46,031 bases of DNA from Thalassospira mesophila (GCF_002115755.1 NZ_JFKA01000019.1:1-46031); one strand, 5' to 3'. Shown: positions 24,151 through 34,236, counted from the stretch's first letter. Notes: generated from the sequence alone by a model not told the origin. Translations and numbers: made by a program.

Positions 24151-24926
24151 CATCACGCCTGTTTTCCCCCCTCGTTTTACTGCTGGTGCTGGCCTTTCTG
24201 ATTGGTCCTTTCGCCATTATCATTGCCGCCTCGTTATCGGCGGGTGAAACTTTGGCTTTCCCGCCACAAGGATTGTCGCTGCGCTGGGTTTTCAAGGTTT
24301 TTGAGATTGAAAGTTTCCGGCAAAGTTTCGGTATTTCGCTGTTTCTTGCTATTGGGGGCACATTAACCGCCCTGATACTGGGGGTGCCGGCCAGTTACGC
24401 CCTGTCGCGCTATAAGGTGCCCGGTGCCGAAACCATCCGTACCATTGTGTCATCGCCCATCATTGTGCCTGGCATTATCGTGGGTTTGGCATTGCTGCGT
24501 TATTTTGTTGTGCCGTTTAATACCGGCATTCTGTTTGCCCTGTTTATGGCCCACACGGCATTAATCCTGCCCTATGCCGTGCGGGTGGTTTCCGCCAGCC
24601 TGACCAATTTGCGATCCGATATCGAAGAAGCCGCTGTTTTACTGGGATCCTCGCGGGTTGGCGCGTTTTTCCGCGTGGTTCTGCCCAATATTCGCGGCGG
24701 TATTCTGGCTGCCTTCATTTTGGGTTTTGTCACCAGCTTTAACCAGGTGCCGGTATCGCTGTTTTTGTCTGGCCCCGGTATTCGCACCCTGCCGATTGAT
24801 ATGCTGGCCTATATGGAAATCACCTATGACCCGTCGGTGGCGGCCTTGTCCGCCCTTCTGGCTTTCATGTCACTGGGTATTGTGTTTCTAGCCGAACGTT
24901 TCCTAGGATTTTCCCGCTATGTCTAA
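24147..24926 (+). CDS. ABC transporter permease (PotC-like)
   Basis: Second permease, 259 residues, with six hydrophobic segments. The EAA coupling loop is DIEEAAVLLGSSRVGAFFRV followed by VLPNIRGG. The N-terminal FSPLVLLLVLAFLIGPFAII is the first membrane helix. It pairs with the upstream PotB-like subunit. The ATGA overlap upstream and eight-base overlap with the ATPase gene downstream point to coupled translation in fixed ratio. Confidence 0.9.
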   Translation: MTSRLFSPLVLLLVLAFLIGPFAIIIAASLSAGETLAFPPQGLSLRWVFKVFEIESFRQSFGISLFLAIGGTLTALILGVPASYALSRYKVPGAETIRTIVSSPIIVPGIIVGLALLRYFVVPFNTGILFALFMAHTALILPYAVRVVSASLTNLRSDIEEAAVLLGSSRVGAFFRVVLPNIRGGILAAFILGFVTSFNQVPVSLFLSGPGIRTLPIDMLAYMEITYDPSVAALSALLAFMSLGIVFLAERFLGFSRYV

Positions 24927-25953
24927 TACCCGCTTTCTCAGCCTTGAAAAACTGACCCTGTCTTATGGCAAAAACGTTGCCGTGCCAGAAATGGATCTGG
25001 ACATTGGCGAGGGCGAACTGGTTGCCCTGCTTGGCCCGTCGGGCTGTGGTAAAACCACAACCATGCGCGCCATTGCCGGGTTGTTAAGCCCGTCATCGGG
25101 CACCATCCGCCTTGATGGCACCGATATCACCCGCACCCCGGCCAACAAACGCCCGGTCGGGCTGGTATTTCAGTCCTATGCGCTGTTTCCGCACCTTAAT
25201 GTTTATGAAAACGTTGCCTTTGGCCTGCGTTTGATGGGCGTCAAAGGCAAAGACTTGGAAGACCGGGTTAATCAGGGCCTTAAAACCGTTGGCCTTGGCA
25301 AATTCACCACCCGCAAACCCGCCGAATTGTCGGGCGGGCAGCAACAGCGTGTGTCGCTGGCGCGCTCCATGGTGATGGAACCCAAGGTCTTGTTGCTAGA
25401 CGAACCATTATCAAACCTTGATGCCCGCCTGCGCCTTGAAATGCGGACCGAATTGCAGCGTGTGCAAAAGGAAAGCGGCGTCACCATGATTTTTGTTACC
25501 CATGATCAGGTCGAAGCCCTGGCAATGGCAGATCGTATCATTGTGATGAAAGATGGCTTGATCGAACAGATCGGCACGCCGGAAGAAATTTATAACAATC
25601 CGGTATCGGATTTTGTTGCTGATTTTGTCGGTTTTGAAAATGTTTTTGCCCTTGAAAACGGCATGTTGAAAACCGGTGCGCAGTATGTTGACCTGCGCGG
25701 CACCGTTCCGCCCAACACCATGGGCCTCGCATGGCGCCCCGGCAGCATCACCCTGGGCACCGGCCCCCATCAAGGCCAGGTGCGGGGCACGTCCTTTGCC
25801 GGTGGCACGCGGGAATATTTGCTTGATACGCCACTGGGCCAGATCAAGGCGGAATGCGATGCAACCTTACCGGTTCACCCGTTTGGCAGCACCGTTTCCT
25901 TTGACCTGAAGGTGGAAAAGGCCGCGCCACTGGCCCGTTTCGGGGGCATATGA
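24919..25953 (+). CDS. ABC transporter ATPase (PotA/MalK-type)
   Basis: A 344-residue ATPase. Walker A GPSGCGKTT is at 39-47, the Q-loop VFQSYALFPH near 83-92, signature LSGGQQQR at 137-144, Walker B VLLLDEP at 157-163 followed by D-loop SNLDAR, and the switch His in VTHD. The C-terminal third (from about 235) is a TOBE regulatory domain (MGLAWRPGSITLG). It powers import through the two permeases. It overlaps the preceding permease by eight bases and the nucleoside hydrolase by four. Confidence 0.93.
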   Translation: MSNTRFLSLEKLTLSYGKNVAVPEMDLDIGEGELVALLGPSGCGKTTTMRAIAGLLSPSSGTIRLDGTDITRTPANKRPVGLVFQSYALFPHLNVYENVAFGLRLMGVKGKDLEDRVNQGLKTVGLGKFTTRKPAELSGGQQQRVSLARSMVMEPKVLLLDEPLSNLDARLRLEMRTELQRVQKESGVTMIFVTHDQVEALAMADRIIVMKDGLIEQIGTPEEIYNNPVSDFVADFVGFENVFALENGMLKTGAQYVDLRGTVPPNTMGLAWRPGSITLGTGPHQGQVRGTSFAGGTREYLLDTPLGQIKAECDATLPVHPFGSTVSFDLKVEKAAPLARFGGI

Positions 25954-26882
25954 TGACAATTTGGGTCGATACCGATATGGGGTTTGACGACATAGCTGCG
26001 GTGCTATGCGTGACCCATGCCGGTTTGAAAATTGATGGTATGTCGCTGGTGGCGGGCAATTGCCCGTTGCCGCAGGTCGCCAGCAATGCCGCCGCCGCAG
26101 CAGCCCTGTTTAACTGGCAATTTCCCATTCATGCCGGGCGTGCCCGCTCGGTATTGGGCGAACTTGAAACCGCCGAACGCATTATGGGGCCAACCGGCAT
26201 GTTAACCGCCGGTCAATCCCTGCCGCCGGCAACGTTAAACCCCGGCATCCCGGCGTTTGAGGCGCTGTGTAACTGGCTGGAATGCCCGATTGCCCCCGGT
26301 GATGAACGCCATATTCTCGCACTCGGCCCGCTTGGCAATATTGCCGCTCTGGTGCTGGCCCGCCCCGAACTGGCGGCAAAAATAGACCGGCTAACCTGGA
26401 TGGGCGGGGCCGTAAGCCTTGGCAATCATACACCATCGGCGGAATATAATGCCTTTGCCGACCCCGAAGCCCTCGCCATTACCCTGGCCCATAAGGTGCC
26501 ATTGCGCATGGTGGACCTTGATTTGTGCCGCCAGGTCGTTGCCGCCCCGCAAGACGTTGTTGCGATCCGCAAAGCCGGGGGCAAAAATGCCGCCCTACTG
26601 GCCGACCTGATCGAAGGCTATATCAACATCGCCCTGTCACGCGGACGACAGGCAATGGCAATATTCGATCCTTGTGCCGCCATTGCCGTGGCCTGCGATG
26701 ATGTCGTCGCCTTTGCCCCGGCCCACATTACAGTTGATTTAAATACCGGCCCGTCGCGCGGTCGCACCATTGTCGACCCCCGCCCGGCAGCGGTGAAAAA
26801 CGCCGAATATGCCGTGCGTGTCGATGCGGTTACCGCCCGCGAAATGATTTTTGCCGCCTTGCAAGCAGAAGCCGAAAAATGA
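25950..26882 (+). CDS. Inosine/uridine-preferring-type nucleoside hydrolase
   Basis: A 310-residue ribonucleoside hydrolase. The N-terminal calcium-binding and catalytic cluster DTDMGFDD is at 7-14. HILALGPLGNIAALVL and MGGAVSLGNHTPSAEYNAFADPEA are strong family signatures; the second includes the conserved NxxxDPEA. It splits a nucleoside into ribose and free base. The next gene deaminates adenine, so adenosine, or a broad purine range, is the likely substrate; base preference cannot be read from sequence. It lacks a signal peptide, so it acts in the cytoplasm after import. Four-base overlaps on both sides. Confidence 0.9.
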   Translation: MMTIWVDTDMGFDDIAAVLCVTHAGLKIDGMSLVAGNCPLPQVASNAAAAAALFNWQFPIHAGRARSVLGELETAERIMGPTGMLTAGQSLPPATLNPGIPAFEALCNWLECPIAPGDERHILALGPLGNIAALVLARPELAAKIDRLTWMGGAVSLGNHTPSAEYNAFADPEALAITLAHKVPLRMVDLDLCRQVVAAPQDVVAIRKAGGKNAALLADLIEGYINIALSRGRQAMAIFDPCAAIAVACDDVVAFAPAHITVDLNTGPSRGRTIVDPRPAAVKNAEYAVRVDAVTAREMIFAALQAEAEK

Positions 26883-28669
26883 TGAACACCAGAACCCGCG
26901 AACCCGCCGATTTAAACGACGAAACCCTGCGCAGCCGCGCCGTTGCCGCCGCACGCGGTGATGCCCCGTTTGATGTGCTGATTACCAGCGGCCAGATTAT
27001 CGATATGGTTACCGGTGAAATCCGCCCGGCCGATATCGGCATGGTCGGCCCCCTCATCGCCAGTGTCCATGCCCCGGCAAGCCGCAAGGATGCCGATTGC
27101 ATTATTGATGCCAGCGGTAAATTCATCACACCGGGCCTGATCGACAGCCACATGCATGTCGAAAGCTCGATGGTCACGCCAGCGATTTACGCCCAAACCG
27201 TGGTCCCGCGTGGTGTCACCACCATTGTCTGGGACCCGCATGAATTGGGCAATGTGCTGGGCAAGGAAGGTGTTAAATGGGCCACCAATGCCACCCGCGA
27301 TCTGCCGCTGCGTGCCCTGGTGCTGGCCCCGTCCTGTGTGCCTGCGGCACCGGGACTGGAAATTTCCGGTGCCGATTTTGACGGGGCGGCGATGGCCGAC
27401 CTGCTAAACTGGCCCGACATTGCCGGTGTTGCTGAAGTCATGAATATGCGCGGGGTGATCAACCGGACCGATCGCATGGCAAACATCATGCAAGCCGGGT
27501 TGGCATCGGGCAAAATGATTTGCGGGCACGCACGCGGCTTAACCGGGGCGGACCTGCAAACCTTCATGACCGCCGGTGTCAGCTCCGATCACGAACTCAC
27601 ATCGAATGACGATTTGATGGAAAAATTGCGCGCCGGCATTCACATCGAAATGCGCGGCTCGCACGACCATTTGCTACCGGGATTTGTTGAAACACTCAAC
27701 AAACTGGGCTTTTTGCCGCAAACCGTTTCGCTGTGTACCGACGATGTTTTCCCCGATGATCTGGCCGATAAAGGCGGGCTGGACGATGTTGTACGCCGGC
27801 TGGTTTCCTATGGCATGCCCGCCATCTGGGCCTTGCGCGCCGCAACGCTAAATGCTGCCACCTGGCTGGGCCGCAATGATCTGGGCTTGGTCGCCGCCGG
27901 ACGCCGCGCCGATATTGCCATTTTTGACGATTTAACCGATTTTAATGCCAGCCACGTTTTTGCCAACGGCAAACTGGTCGCCCAAAACGGCAAAATCGCC
28001 GTTGCGCCCCCGGCATTAAATCCCGCCCCGCTTCACCACACCATGAAAATCAAACCGGTAACCGCCAATGATTTTCGCGTAAAAGCAACTGGCAGCAAGG
28101 TAAAACTGGCAACCATCGACCAGCCGCGTTTTACCCGCTGGGGCGAAATAACTGCCAACGTTAAAAGCGGTTATGTGGTGCCGCCCGCCGAAACAACCCT
28201 GATTGCGGTGGCCCACCGCCACGGCCTTGTCAATGACCGGCCCCGTGTGGGTTTTTTAACCGGATGGGGGAAATGGCGCGGGGCAGTTTGCACCACCGTT
28301 TCGCACGACAGCCATAACCTGACCGTTTTTGGCGGCAATGAAGAAGACATGGCCGTTGCTGCAAATGCCGTTATCGCGGCGGGCGGCGGCATGGCCGTGG
28401 CCTCCAACGGCAAAATAGATGCCCTGTTGCCCCTGCCGTTATGCGGGCTGCTGTCCGACGTCTCAATGCGCGATGTCGCCACTCAATTTGCCGCCATCCG
28501 CACCGCGACGGATCATATTGTCGACTGGAACCCGCCCTATCTGGTGTTCAAGGCATTATTCGGGGCCACACTGGCGTGCAATATCGGCCCGCACCAAACC
28601 GACCGTGGCATCGCCGATGTTACCAGCGACACCGTGCTTGAAACCCCGGTTTTAGAAGTTCTGGCGTAG
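26879..28669 (+). CDS. ade: Adenine deaminase
   Basis: Converts adenine to hypoxanthine and ammonia. The length of 596 residues matches the family. The amidohydrolase metal site is seen in PGLIDSHMHVESSM, the cis-acting elements in VWDPHELGNVLG, CGHARGL, SSDHEL and LCTDDVFPDDLADKG. The C-terminal adenine-deaminase domain (AHRHGLVNDRPRVGFLTGWG, TVSHDSHNLTVFG) distinguishes it from dihydroorotase-type relatives. Last gene of the lacI-ABC-nucleosidase operon; it completes nucleoside to base to hypoxanthine conversion. It ends 69 bases before the convergent T1SS operon, and I find no strong terminator in that gap. Confidence 0.95.
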   Translation: MMNTRTREPADLNDETLRSRAVAAARGDAPFDVLITSGQIIDMVTGEIRPADIGMVGPLIASVHAPASRKDADCIIDASGKFITPGLIDSHMHVESSMVTPAIYAQTVVPRGVTTIVWDPHELGNVLGKEGVKWATNATRDLPLRALVLAPSCVPAAPGLEISGADFDGAAMADLLNWPDIAGVAEVMNMRGVINRTDRMANIMQAGLASGKMICGHARGLTGADLQTFMTAGVSSDHELTSNDDLMEKLRAGIHIEMRGSHDHLLPGFVETLNKLGFLPQTVSLCTDDVFPDDLADKGGLDDVVRRLVSYGMPAIWALRAATLNAATWLGRNDLGLVAAGRRADIAIFDDLTDFNASHVFANGKLVAQNGKIAVAPPALNPAPLHHTMKIKPVTANDFRVKATGSKVKLATIDQPRFTRWGEITANVKSGYVVPPAETTLIAVAHRHGLVNDRPRVGFLTGWGKWRGAVCTTVSHDSHNLTVFGGNEEDMAVAANAVIAAGGGMAVASNGKIDALLPLPLCGLLSDVSMRDVATQFAAIRTATDHIVDWNPPYLVFKALFGATLACNIGPHQTDRGIADVTSDTVLETPVLEVLA

Positions 28670-28738
28670 AACCATAATTAATCGAAGAGCATTATCGTAT
28701 CGCATTTATAACGGCATGATCATAGCTTTGCTGCAGCA

Positions 28739-30052
28739 TCAACTTTCAGTGAAAGCATTTTTCTTGACCTTGACCACCGGCTCGACAAAATAATTCAAAA
28801 CTGTTTTCCGACCCGTCAGGATATTAATTTCGGCGATCATGCCAGGCACAATTTCAAGATCGTTGCCACCTGCATCGGTCAGGTGGGAAAATACCCGTAC
28901 AACAACCGGGTAAACCGGTTCTTTGGTTTCGGGTAATTCAATTGCATCGGCACCTATGGTGGTTAACTCGCCATCAAGCGAGCCATAACGGGCGAAATCA
29001 TACGCGGTCAGTTTGACCTTTACCCGTTGCCCCGGATGCAAAAAGCCGATATCGGCGGGTTTAATATGGGCTTCGACCAGAAAATCATCATCAATCGGCA
29101 CAATCTCGACCAAGGCTTCGCCAGGTTGGGCGACACCACCAAGCGTGGTTTTCAAAATCTGATTAACAATGCCATCGACCGGGGACCGTATTTCAGACTG
29201 GTCAACCTTGCTGGCATAAGCCGGCAAGCTTTGTTCAAGTTCGGCCAGTTCGGCGGTGGCCTTTGAGAGTTCCTGCAAGGCTTCCTTGCGGAAGGTTTCA
29301 TGCATGGTTTTGAATCGTTCGGCAACTTCGCCAAGAGCCAGGTCGAGCCGTTCGATGCGGATTTGCGATGTCTGTTGTTTGCCCTGCAATTCCGCATGGG
29401 TGCGCTGAAGCTGGATCAGCGACAGTTTCGATTCGATGCCACGGTCGACCAAAGGCTGGATCATGTCAATTTCCGATTGCGACAATACCAGTCCTTCACT
29501 CGCAGTGTGTAATTCGCTTTCTGCTTCGCGCAATTCCTTGATTTTTTGCTGCTTTTGCTGCTCGAGAACTGCCAGTTCGGACACCAGTTCCGATTTGCGT
29601 CCTTTGAACAAACGTTGCTGGGTCAAGGTCACGGCCGGCGCACTTTGTTCCAGCCCCGGTGAAAACACCAGATCTGATCCCTGAATCTCGGCAGTTAACC
29701 GTTCGATCTGGGCTTGCAAGGCAAACTGTTTTTGTTCGAGCTGGTTAAATTCGCTTTGCGATGCCGTCGTATCAAGGACCAGCAACAAATCACCGCGATG
29801 AACACGTTGCCCTTCATGAACCAACAATTTTTTAATCATGCCACCATGCATGGTTTGCACTTTTTGCAAATCCTGTGACGAAATGATTTTGCCAGAGCCC
29901 CGGGTCACTTCATCAACCTCGGCGATGGCCGCCCAACTGATCATACTGGCGACAAACAAGGCAATAACCACCAGCAACGCCCAGCCGGAAAAGAACGATT
30001 TTCGACCGTTGATCTGACGAATAATTTCCGTATTGAGATCCCGGTTACGCAT
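28739..30052 (-). CDS. Type I secretion membrane-fusion protein (HlyD family)
   Basis: Periplasmic adaptor, 437 residues from the ATG at 30052, chosen because AAGGAG precedes it and because the upstream ATG at 30085 would run further into the ABC gene. One membrane helix lies near 20-42 (WALLVVIALFVASMISWAA). A lipoyl/beta-barrel segment follows (GSGKIISSQDLQKVQTMHGG), then a long coiled coil of Gln/Glu/Leu-rich heptads (about 90-270), then RSPVDGIVNQI and the C-terminal VPGMIAEINILTGRKTVLNY signature. It bridges the exporter and TolC. It overlaps the ABC gene by eight bases. Confidence 0.93.
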   Translation of the reverse strand: MRNRDLNTEIIRQINGRKSFFSGWALLVVIALFVASMISWAAIAEVDEVTRGSGKIISSQDLQKVQTMHGGMIKKLLVHEGQRVHRGDLLLVLDTTASQSEFNQLEQKQFALQAQIERLTAEIQGSDLVFSPGLEQSAPAVTLTQQRLFKGRKSELVSELAVLEQQKQQKIKELREAESELHTASEGLVLSQSEIDMIQPLVDRGIESKLSLIQLQRTHAELQGKQQTSQIRIERLDLALGEVAERFKTMHETFRKEALQELSKATAELAELEQSLPAYASKVDQSEIRSPVDGIVNQILKTTLGGVAQPGEALVEIVPIDDDFLVEAHIKPADIGFLHPGQRVKVKLTAYDFARYGSLDGELTTIGADAIELPETKEPVYPVVVRVFSHLTDAGGNDLEIVPGMIAEINILTGRKTVLNYFVEPVVKVKKNAFTES

Positions 30053-32657
30053 GACCGGTCTCCTTATCGCCACGCGCAAGGGCAACAGGCTTTGTGTCCT
30101 GTTTGACCACAGCGGGTTTCTGCCCTGCCCCGGATAGCGTTACACGGGCGTCGTCGTTATCTTCCGTTCCTGTCGCCGCATGACGGACAATTTTTGCCAC
30201 AGGCTTGGCCCCGCGCGCCTTCTCCATACGGTTAAATCCGGTGCCGCTGCCTTTTGCATTCGCGCCTGTTTGCGCCGGGCCATGTTCCTGTGTCGTTGCA
30301 TCGGGCGAAGAACCGGACGGCCCGGCTGGTTCGTCCGTATCCGCCGTCGATGGCGGCTTTTTATTCACAATCGATTTTGGCCCCCGTGCCACCACCGCAC
30401 CATTGTCCATTACAATTACGGTATCAACCAGATCAAGCATGCTGGGGCGATGAGTAACCACCAGAATGGTTTGGTCTTCGGCTTCTGCGCGCAACCGGTT
30501 AACCACAATCTGTTCGGTTTGCATGTCCATCATGCTGGTGGGTTCATCCATCAACAGCACCGGCGGTGCCCCGACCAGCCCGCGTGCCAGCGATATCGAC
30601 TGACGCTGCCCGCCCGAAAGCCCGTCGCCGCGTTCCTGTATCATCAAATCATAACCACTGGGATGTCGGCTGATAAAATCATGCGCGCCCGACAGGCTGG
30701 CCGCCCGCAAAATATCATCATCATTGGGGCGATAGGCCCCGACCGCAATATTCTGTTTGACCGACCCTGAAAACAGCCAGGCGTCCTGCAACACCGCCGA
30801 AATATTGGCGCGCAAATCAGACGGGTCAATCTGGCGGATATCGGTGCCATCCACCAGAATGGACCCGCTATCCGGTTCATAAAGGCCGAGCATGAGGCGC
30901 AAGATTGTGCTTTTCCCCGATCCGATCCGGCCCAGAATGGCGGTTTTTTCGCCCGGTTCGATAACAAAGGAAACATCACGCAAGGCGGCAATTGTTTGCC
31001 CCGGATAGGCAAAATTGACATTTTGAAATTCAATCCGCCCGGCCAGGCGCGTGCGTGCCAGATAATGCCGCCCGTCCTGGCGTTCGGTGGATTGTTTCAT
31101 CAACCCGTTAAGACTGCGGTACGATGTCCGCACCTGATTAAGCCGGGTCAGGGTTTGTGCGATTTGCCCCAAGGGGGCCAACGCCCGCCCGACCAGAATA
31201 ACCGACCCGACCAAAGCCCCCATCGAGGTTTCGCCCGCTGCAATTAAAAACACGCCAAAAACCACAATACCGATTTGCGACACCTGTTGGGCGGTGGCCG
31301 TCATATTGACGACCATATGCGAAATGCGGCGGCTGCGTGCGCCAACCCCGGCCTGAAATTTAAGGCTGTCTTTCCAGCGTTGCCGCATAAGCCGGGCCGC
31401 ACCCGATGTCTTAACTGTTTCCAGCCCGGAAATGGTTTCAACCAGTACGCCTTGCTTGGTCTGGCCTTCTTCAAAGGCGGACTGGGCATAACGGGCCAAT
31501 AACGGTTGCACCCCGATACCGACCAGAATAATCGTTGGCACCGCCAGGGCCGGAATAATCACCAATGGCCCGCCAATGCTGTAAATGACCAGCAAGAACA
31601 GCACGATAAACGGAATATCAACCAGCGCCACCAGCGAGGCCGAGGTGAAAAATTCGCGCAACGTTTCAAATTCACGCAGGGTATTGGCAAAGGCGCCGGA
31701 TGACCCGCGCCGGTCCTTCATCTGCATTTCCAGCAAATGATCAAAAATCTCGCTGCCAATTTCCTGATCGGCGCGAATACCCGCCCGGTCGATAAAGTGG
31801 GCGCGCAACATTTTGATGATGAAATCAAAACAAATGGCAAAACCAACACCAAAGGTCATGGCGATAAGGGAATCTATCGCTTCGTTTGGCAGGATGCGGT
31901 CATAAACCACCATCGTAAACAGCGACACGGTCAAGCTTAAAAAGTTGGTTAAGGCGGCAGCAATAATAACCTGAAGATAAATCGGCTTGTTTTTACCAAG
32001 GGCAGACCAGAACCAGTGCCGCCCGCGTTTTGCCAATTGATGGTCTACATGCTGTTTTTCGCGAAAATAGGGCCGCACCGCAATGCCAAGGCCGCTAAAC
32101 ACGCCGCGCAAATCGGCAATTGTCATGATCACCGGGGCATCGCCATAATCGGGGTCATACACCGCCAGCTTGTGCGGGCCTTCCCGGCTGACGATCACCA
32201 CCACCTTGCCATCATCAAGAAATGCTGCCACCGGCAAGGATACATGGCTTAGTGTTTCTAACTGAAATTCCCCGGCAATGCAGGCCAGGCCAACTTTGCG
32301 GGCCATTTCAGCAAAGATCTGCGGCGTAATATCGGCCTTGCCATCGGCAAGGTTGCGAAAATAATTGGCCGTTACCGACATGTCATGATGGCGGCACAAA
32401 TAAACCAGGCACTGTTCGACATAATCAGTTTTCGGACCTGTTACACCGGGTTCTGGCGTGTCGGCATCCCTGGCAAATTCAGTGCTATTTGGGGCCGGTT
32501 TTTGGTCATCGCCGTTTGACACATGATCCGGGGTGTTTTGGGCCTGCGCCGGGGACGGTGGTGTTTCGGATGGTGTCGCCTGCCGGGTTTCGATTTTTTC
32601 ATCACCCGCATTATCAACGGCGCGCAACGGGGGCAAACGCCCAAGGGAACGGTTCAT
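30045..32657 (-). CDS. Type I secretion ABC exporter with C39-like N-terminal domain
   Basis: An 870-residue exporter. After a low-complexity, Pro/Thr-rich N-terminus (to about 80) comes a C39-like domain without the peptidase Cys/His pair, as in RTX exporters. A six-helix transmembrane region follows (about 210-470), then an ATPase domain with Walker A GRIGSGKST, signature LSGGQRQS and Walker B PVLLMDEPTSMMD. About 110 C-terminal residues after the ATPase are polar and probably disordered, which is unusual for the family. The ATG at 32657 has GGGAGG upstream and overlaps the tolC stop (ATGA); a GTG at 32669 is the alternative. Confidence 0.93.
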   Translation of the reverse strand: MNRSLGRLPPLRAVDNAGDEKIETRQATPSETPPSPAQAQNTPDHVSNGDDQKPAPNSTEFARDADTPEPGVTGPKTDYVEQCLVYLCRHHDMSVTANYFRNLADGKADITPQIFAEMARKVGLACIAGEFQLETLSHVSLPVAAFLDDGKVVVIVSREGPHKLAVYDPDYGDAPVIMTIADLRGVFSGLGIAVRPYFREKQHVDHQLAKRGRHWFWSALGKNKPIYLQVIIAAALTNFLSLTVSLFTMVVYDRILPNEAIDSLIAMTFGVGFAICFDFIIKMLRAHFIDRAGIRADQEIGSEIFDHLLEMQMKDRRGSSGAFANTLREFETLREFFTSASLVALVDIPFIVLFLLVIYSIGGPLVIIPALAVPTIILVGIGVQPLLARYAQSAFEEGQTKQGVLVETISGLETVKTSGAARLMRQRWKDSLKFQAGVGARSRRISHMVVNMTATAQQVSQIGIVVFGVFLIAAGETSMGALVGSVILVGRALAPLGQIAQTLTRLNQVRTSYRSLNGLMKQSTERQDGRHYLARTRLAGRIEFQNVNFAYPGQTIAALRDVSFVIEPGEKTAILGRIGSGKSTILRLMLGLYEPDSGSILVDGTDIRQIDPSDLRANISAVLQDAWLFSGSVKQNIAVGAYRPNDDDILRAASLSGAHDFISRHPSGYDLMIQERGDGLSGGQRQSISLARGLVGAPPVLLMDEPTSMMDMQTEQIVVNRLRAEAEDQTILVVTHRPSMLDLVDTVIVMDNGAVVARGPKSIVNKKPPSTADTDEPAGPSGSSPDATTQEHGPAQTGANAKGSGTGFNRMEKARGAKPVAKIVRHAATGTEDNDDARVTLSGAGQKPAVVKQDTKPVALARGDKETGHA

Positions 32658-34186
32658 TTCGCCTCCCACCCAAAATCATTTACACCAAAGCCTGGCAATA
32701 ATTGCCCGGTTAGCGACAACAAAACATATCGCGATAAATCGGCCGTGGTTCGAGCATCAATCAGCGCGCTGGCGGTTTGATAAAACTCACGCTGACTATC
32801 AAGTACATCGACCAGATCGCGCCGCCCGATTGAAAACAGATCCAGATAAGTCAGAAAGGTTTCTTTTTCGGCCCGTGCGGCGAGTGACAACGCCGCGAGA
32901 CGTTGTTCACGGGTGACAATATCGGTCATGGAACTTGAAATCTGGCGTTCCAGTTCCAGCCGGGACTGGCGTTCGCGCTCGCGCGCTTGCGACAGGCGGT
33001 TTGAAGCCCGGCTTTCGCGGGCCTGGTCACTGCCACCGTCAAACAGGTTATAGTTCAGGCGTAAATAAAACCGCATTTCATTATCATCACCACGCGGTTC
33101 GGATAAATCATATTGCCGCCCCTCAACAACCATCGACACACGCGGATACCAGGCCGCCTTGCTGGCATCATATTCAAACGATGCCGCCCGGCTTCCTGCT
33201 TCGCTTTGCGCCAGCGAAGGGTTTTGCTGCAAGGCCTGCTGCAAGGCAATTTCGGCATTTTGGGGAATGTCGGGGACAATGCCGGGACGTCCGCCGTGCG
33301 TTGCCTCTGCCCCGAATAACTCGCGATAGCTGGCCCGCGTCCGGTCAAGTTCCCCGATCAATTCGGTTAAATTGGCATTGGCTTCGGCCAAACGGCCTTC
33401 GGTGCGATATACATCGGCCGAGGTGCCAGTACCGCCCGCGGCGCGATCATTGACACTTTTAAAAATCAGTTCGTGACGATCACGGTTATCAATTGCCAGC
33501 AACACCTTGGTCTGCAGCCGGACAATATCAAAATAGGCGGAAATAGCCCGCAGGCAAAATTGCTGCGCGTTATCAAGGGCGGCGTATTTGCTACCGGTAA
33601 CGTTTTCACGGGCGGCATCAATGCGGTTAAATGTTTCGCCAGCGTCAAATAATAACTGGCTAACCGACAAAACACCATCGGGGTCATTATCCTCGCCCGT
33701 GCGTTCATTGGCGCGTGCAACGTTATATCCGCCTTCCAGGGCAAAATCGACCTGGGGGTATAGTGCGCCACCGGCTTCATCCACGCTATCGCGGGCCTGG
33801 CGCGCGCCATAAATGCTGCTTTGAATGGACGGATGAGTTTCCACCGCCTGGCGAACCTTGGCAATAAAATCCGGTTGTGCCACCGTTTCTGCCATGGGGT
33901 GTGCCTCATTTCCAGGTTGCTGCAAAAACTGGTTCACCAGTTTTTCCGACCCGTTCATGCTTTTGGCAATTTCGCGAAACAGCGGCGTCATTGCACTTGA
34001 ACCGGCAGCACTATCGGCAACCTTTTGCGCCTCAAGCTGCGCATCCATACTGTCCATCCGCCCCGCAGACGACACTGTTATCGCGCCCCCTGCGGCCCCA
34101 TTGCTGGCAGCATTCCCTGAAACCGGTATCATTACGGTGCTGATCACCCCCGTCATCAGCACCAGACAGGCTATCTTTTTTTCCAT
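32654..34186 (-). CDS. Type I secretion outer-membrane channel (TolC family)
   Basis: A 510-residue outer-membrane efflux protein. A signal peptide occupies about residues 1-27 (KKIACLVLMTGVISTVMIPV, then SGNAA). Residues 28-100 are a Ser/Gln-rich linker. The two OEP repeats then appear: QAVETHPSIQSSIYGARQAR, ALQQNPSLAQSEAGSRAASF and LRLNYNLFDGGSDQARESRA, with helices rich in Ala and Arg. It is the first gene of the tolC-ABC-hlyD operon and lies just downstream of the giant adhesin, its probable cargo. Confidence 0.92.
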   Translation of the reverse strand: MEKKIACLVLMTGVISTVMIPVSGNAASNGAAGGAITVSSAGRMDSMDAQLEAQKVADSAAGSSAMTPLFREIAKSMNGSEKLVNQFLQQPGNEAHPMAETVAQPDFIAKVRQAVETHPSIQSSIYGARQARDSVDEAGGALYPQVDFALEGGYNVARANERTGEDNDPDGVLSVSQLLFDAGETFNRIDAARENVTGSKYAALDNAQQFCLRAISAYFDIVRLQTKVLLAIDNRDRHELIFKSVNDRAAGGTGTSADVYRTEGRLAEANANLTELIGELDRTRASYRELFGAEATHGGRPGIVPDIPQNAEIALQQALQQNPSLAQSEAGSRAASFEYDASKAAWYPRVSMVVEGRQYDLSEPRGDDNEMRFYLRLNYNLFDGGSDQARESRASNRLSQARERERQSRLELERQISSSMTDIVTREQRLAALSLAARAEKETFLTYLDLFSIGRRDLVDVLDSQREFYQTASALIDARTTADLSRYVLLSLTGQLLPGFGVNDFGWEAK

Positions 34187-34236
34187 TCTGGGTTAAACAC
34201 CAATCCCGCTTCCCCCGCAAAGGGTGCATGTCCCCG

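Noticed and set aside
28670..28738. Terminator between ade and hlyD
   Set aside because: I searched for a stem with T-run in this convergent gap and found only weak pairing.
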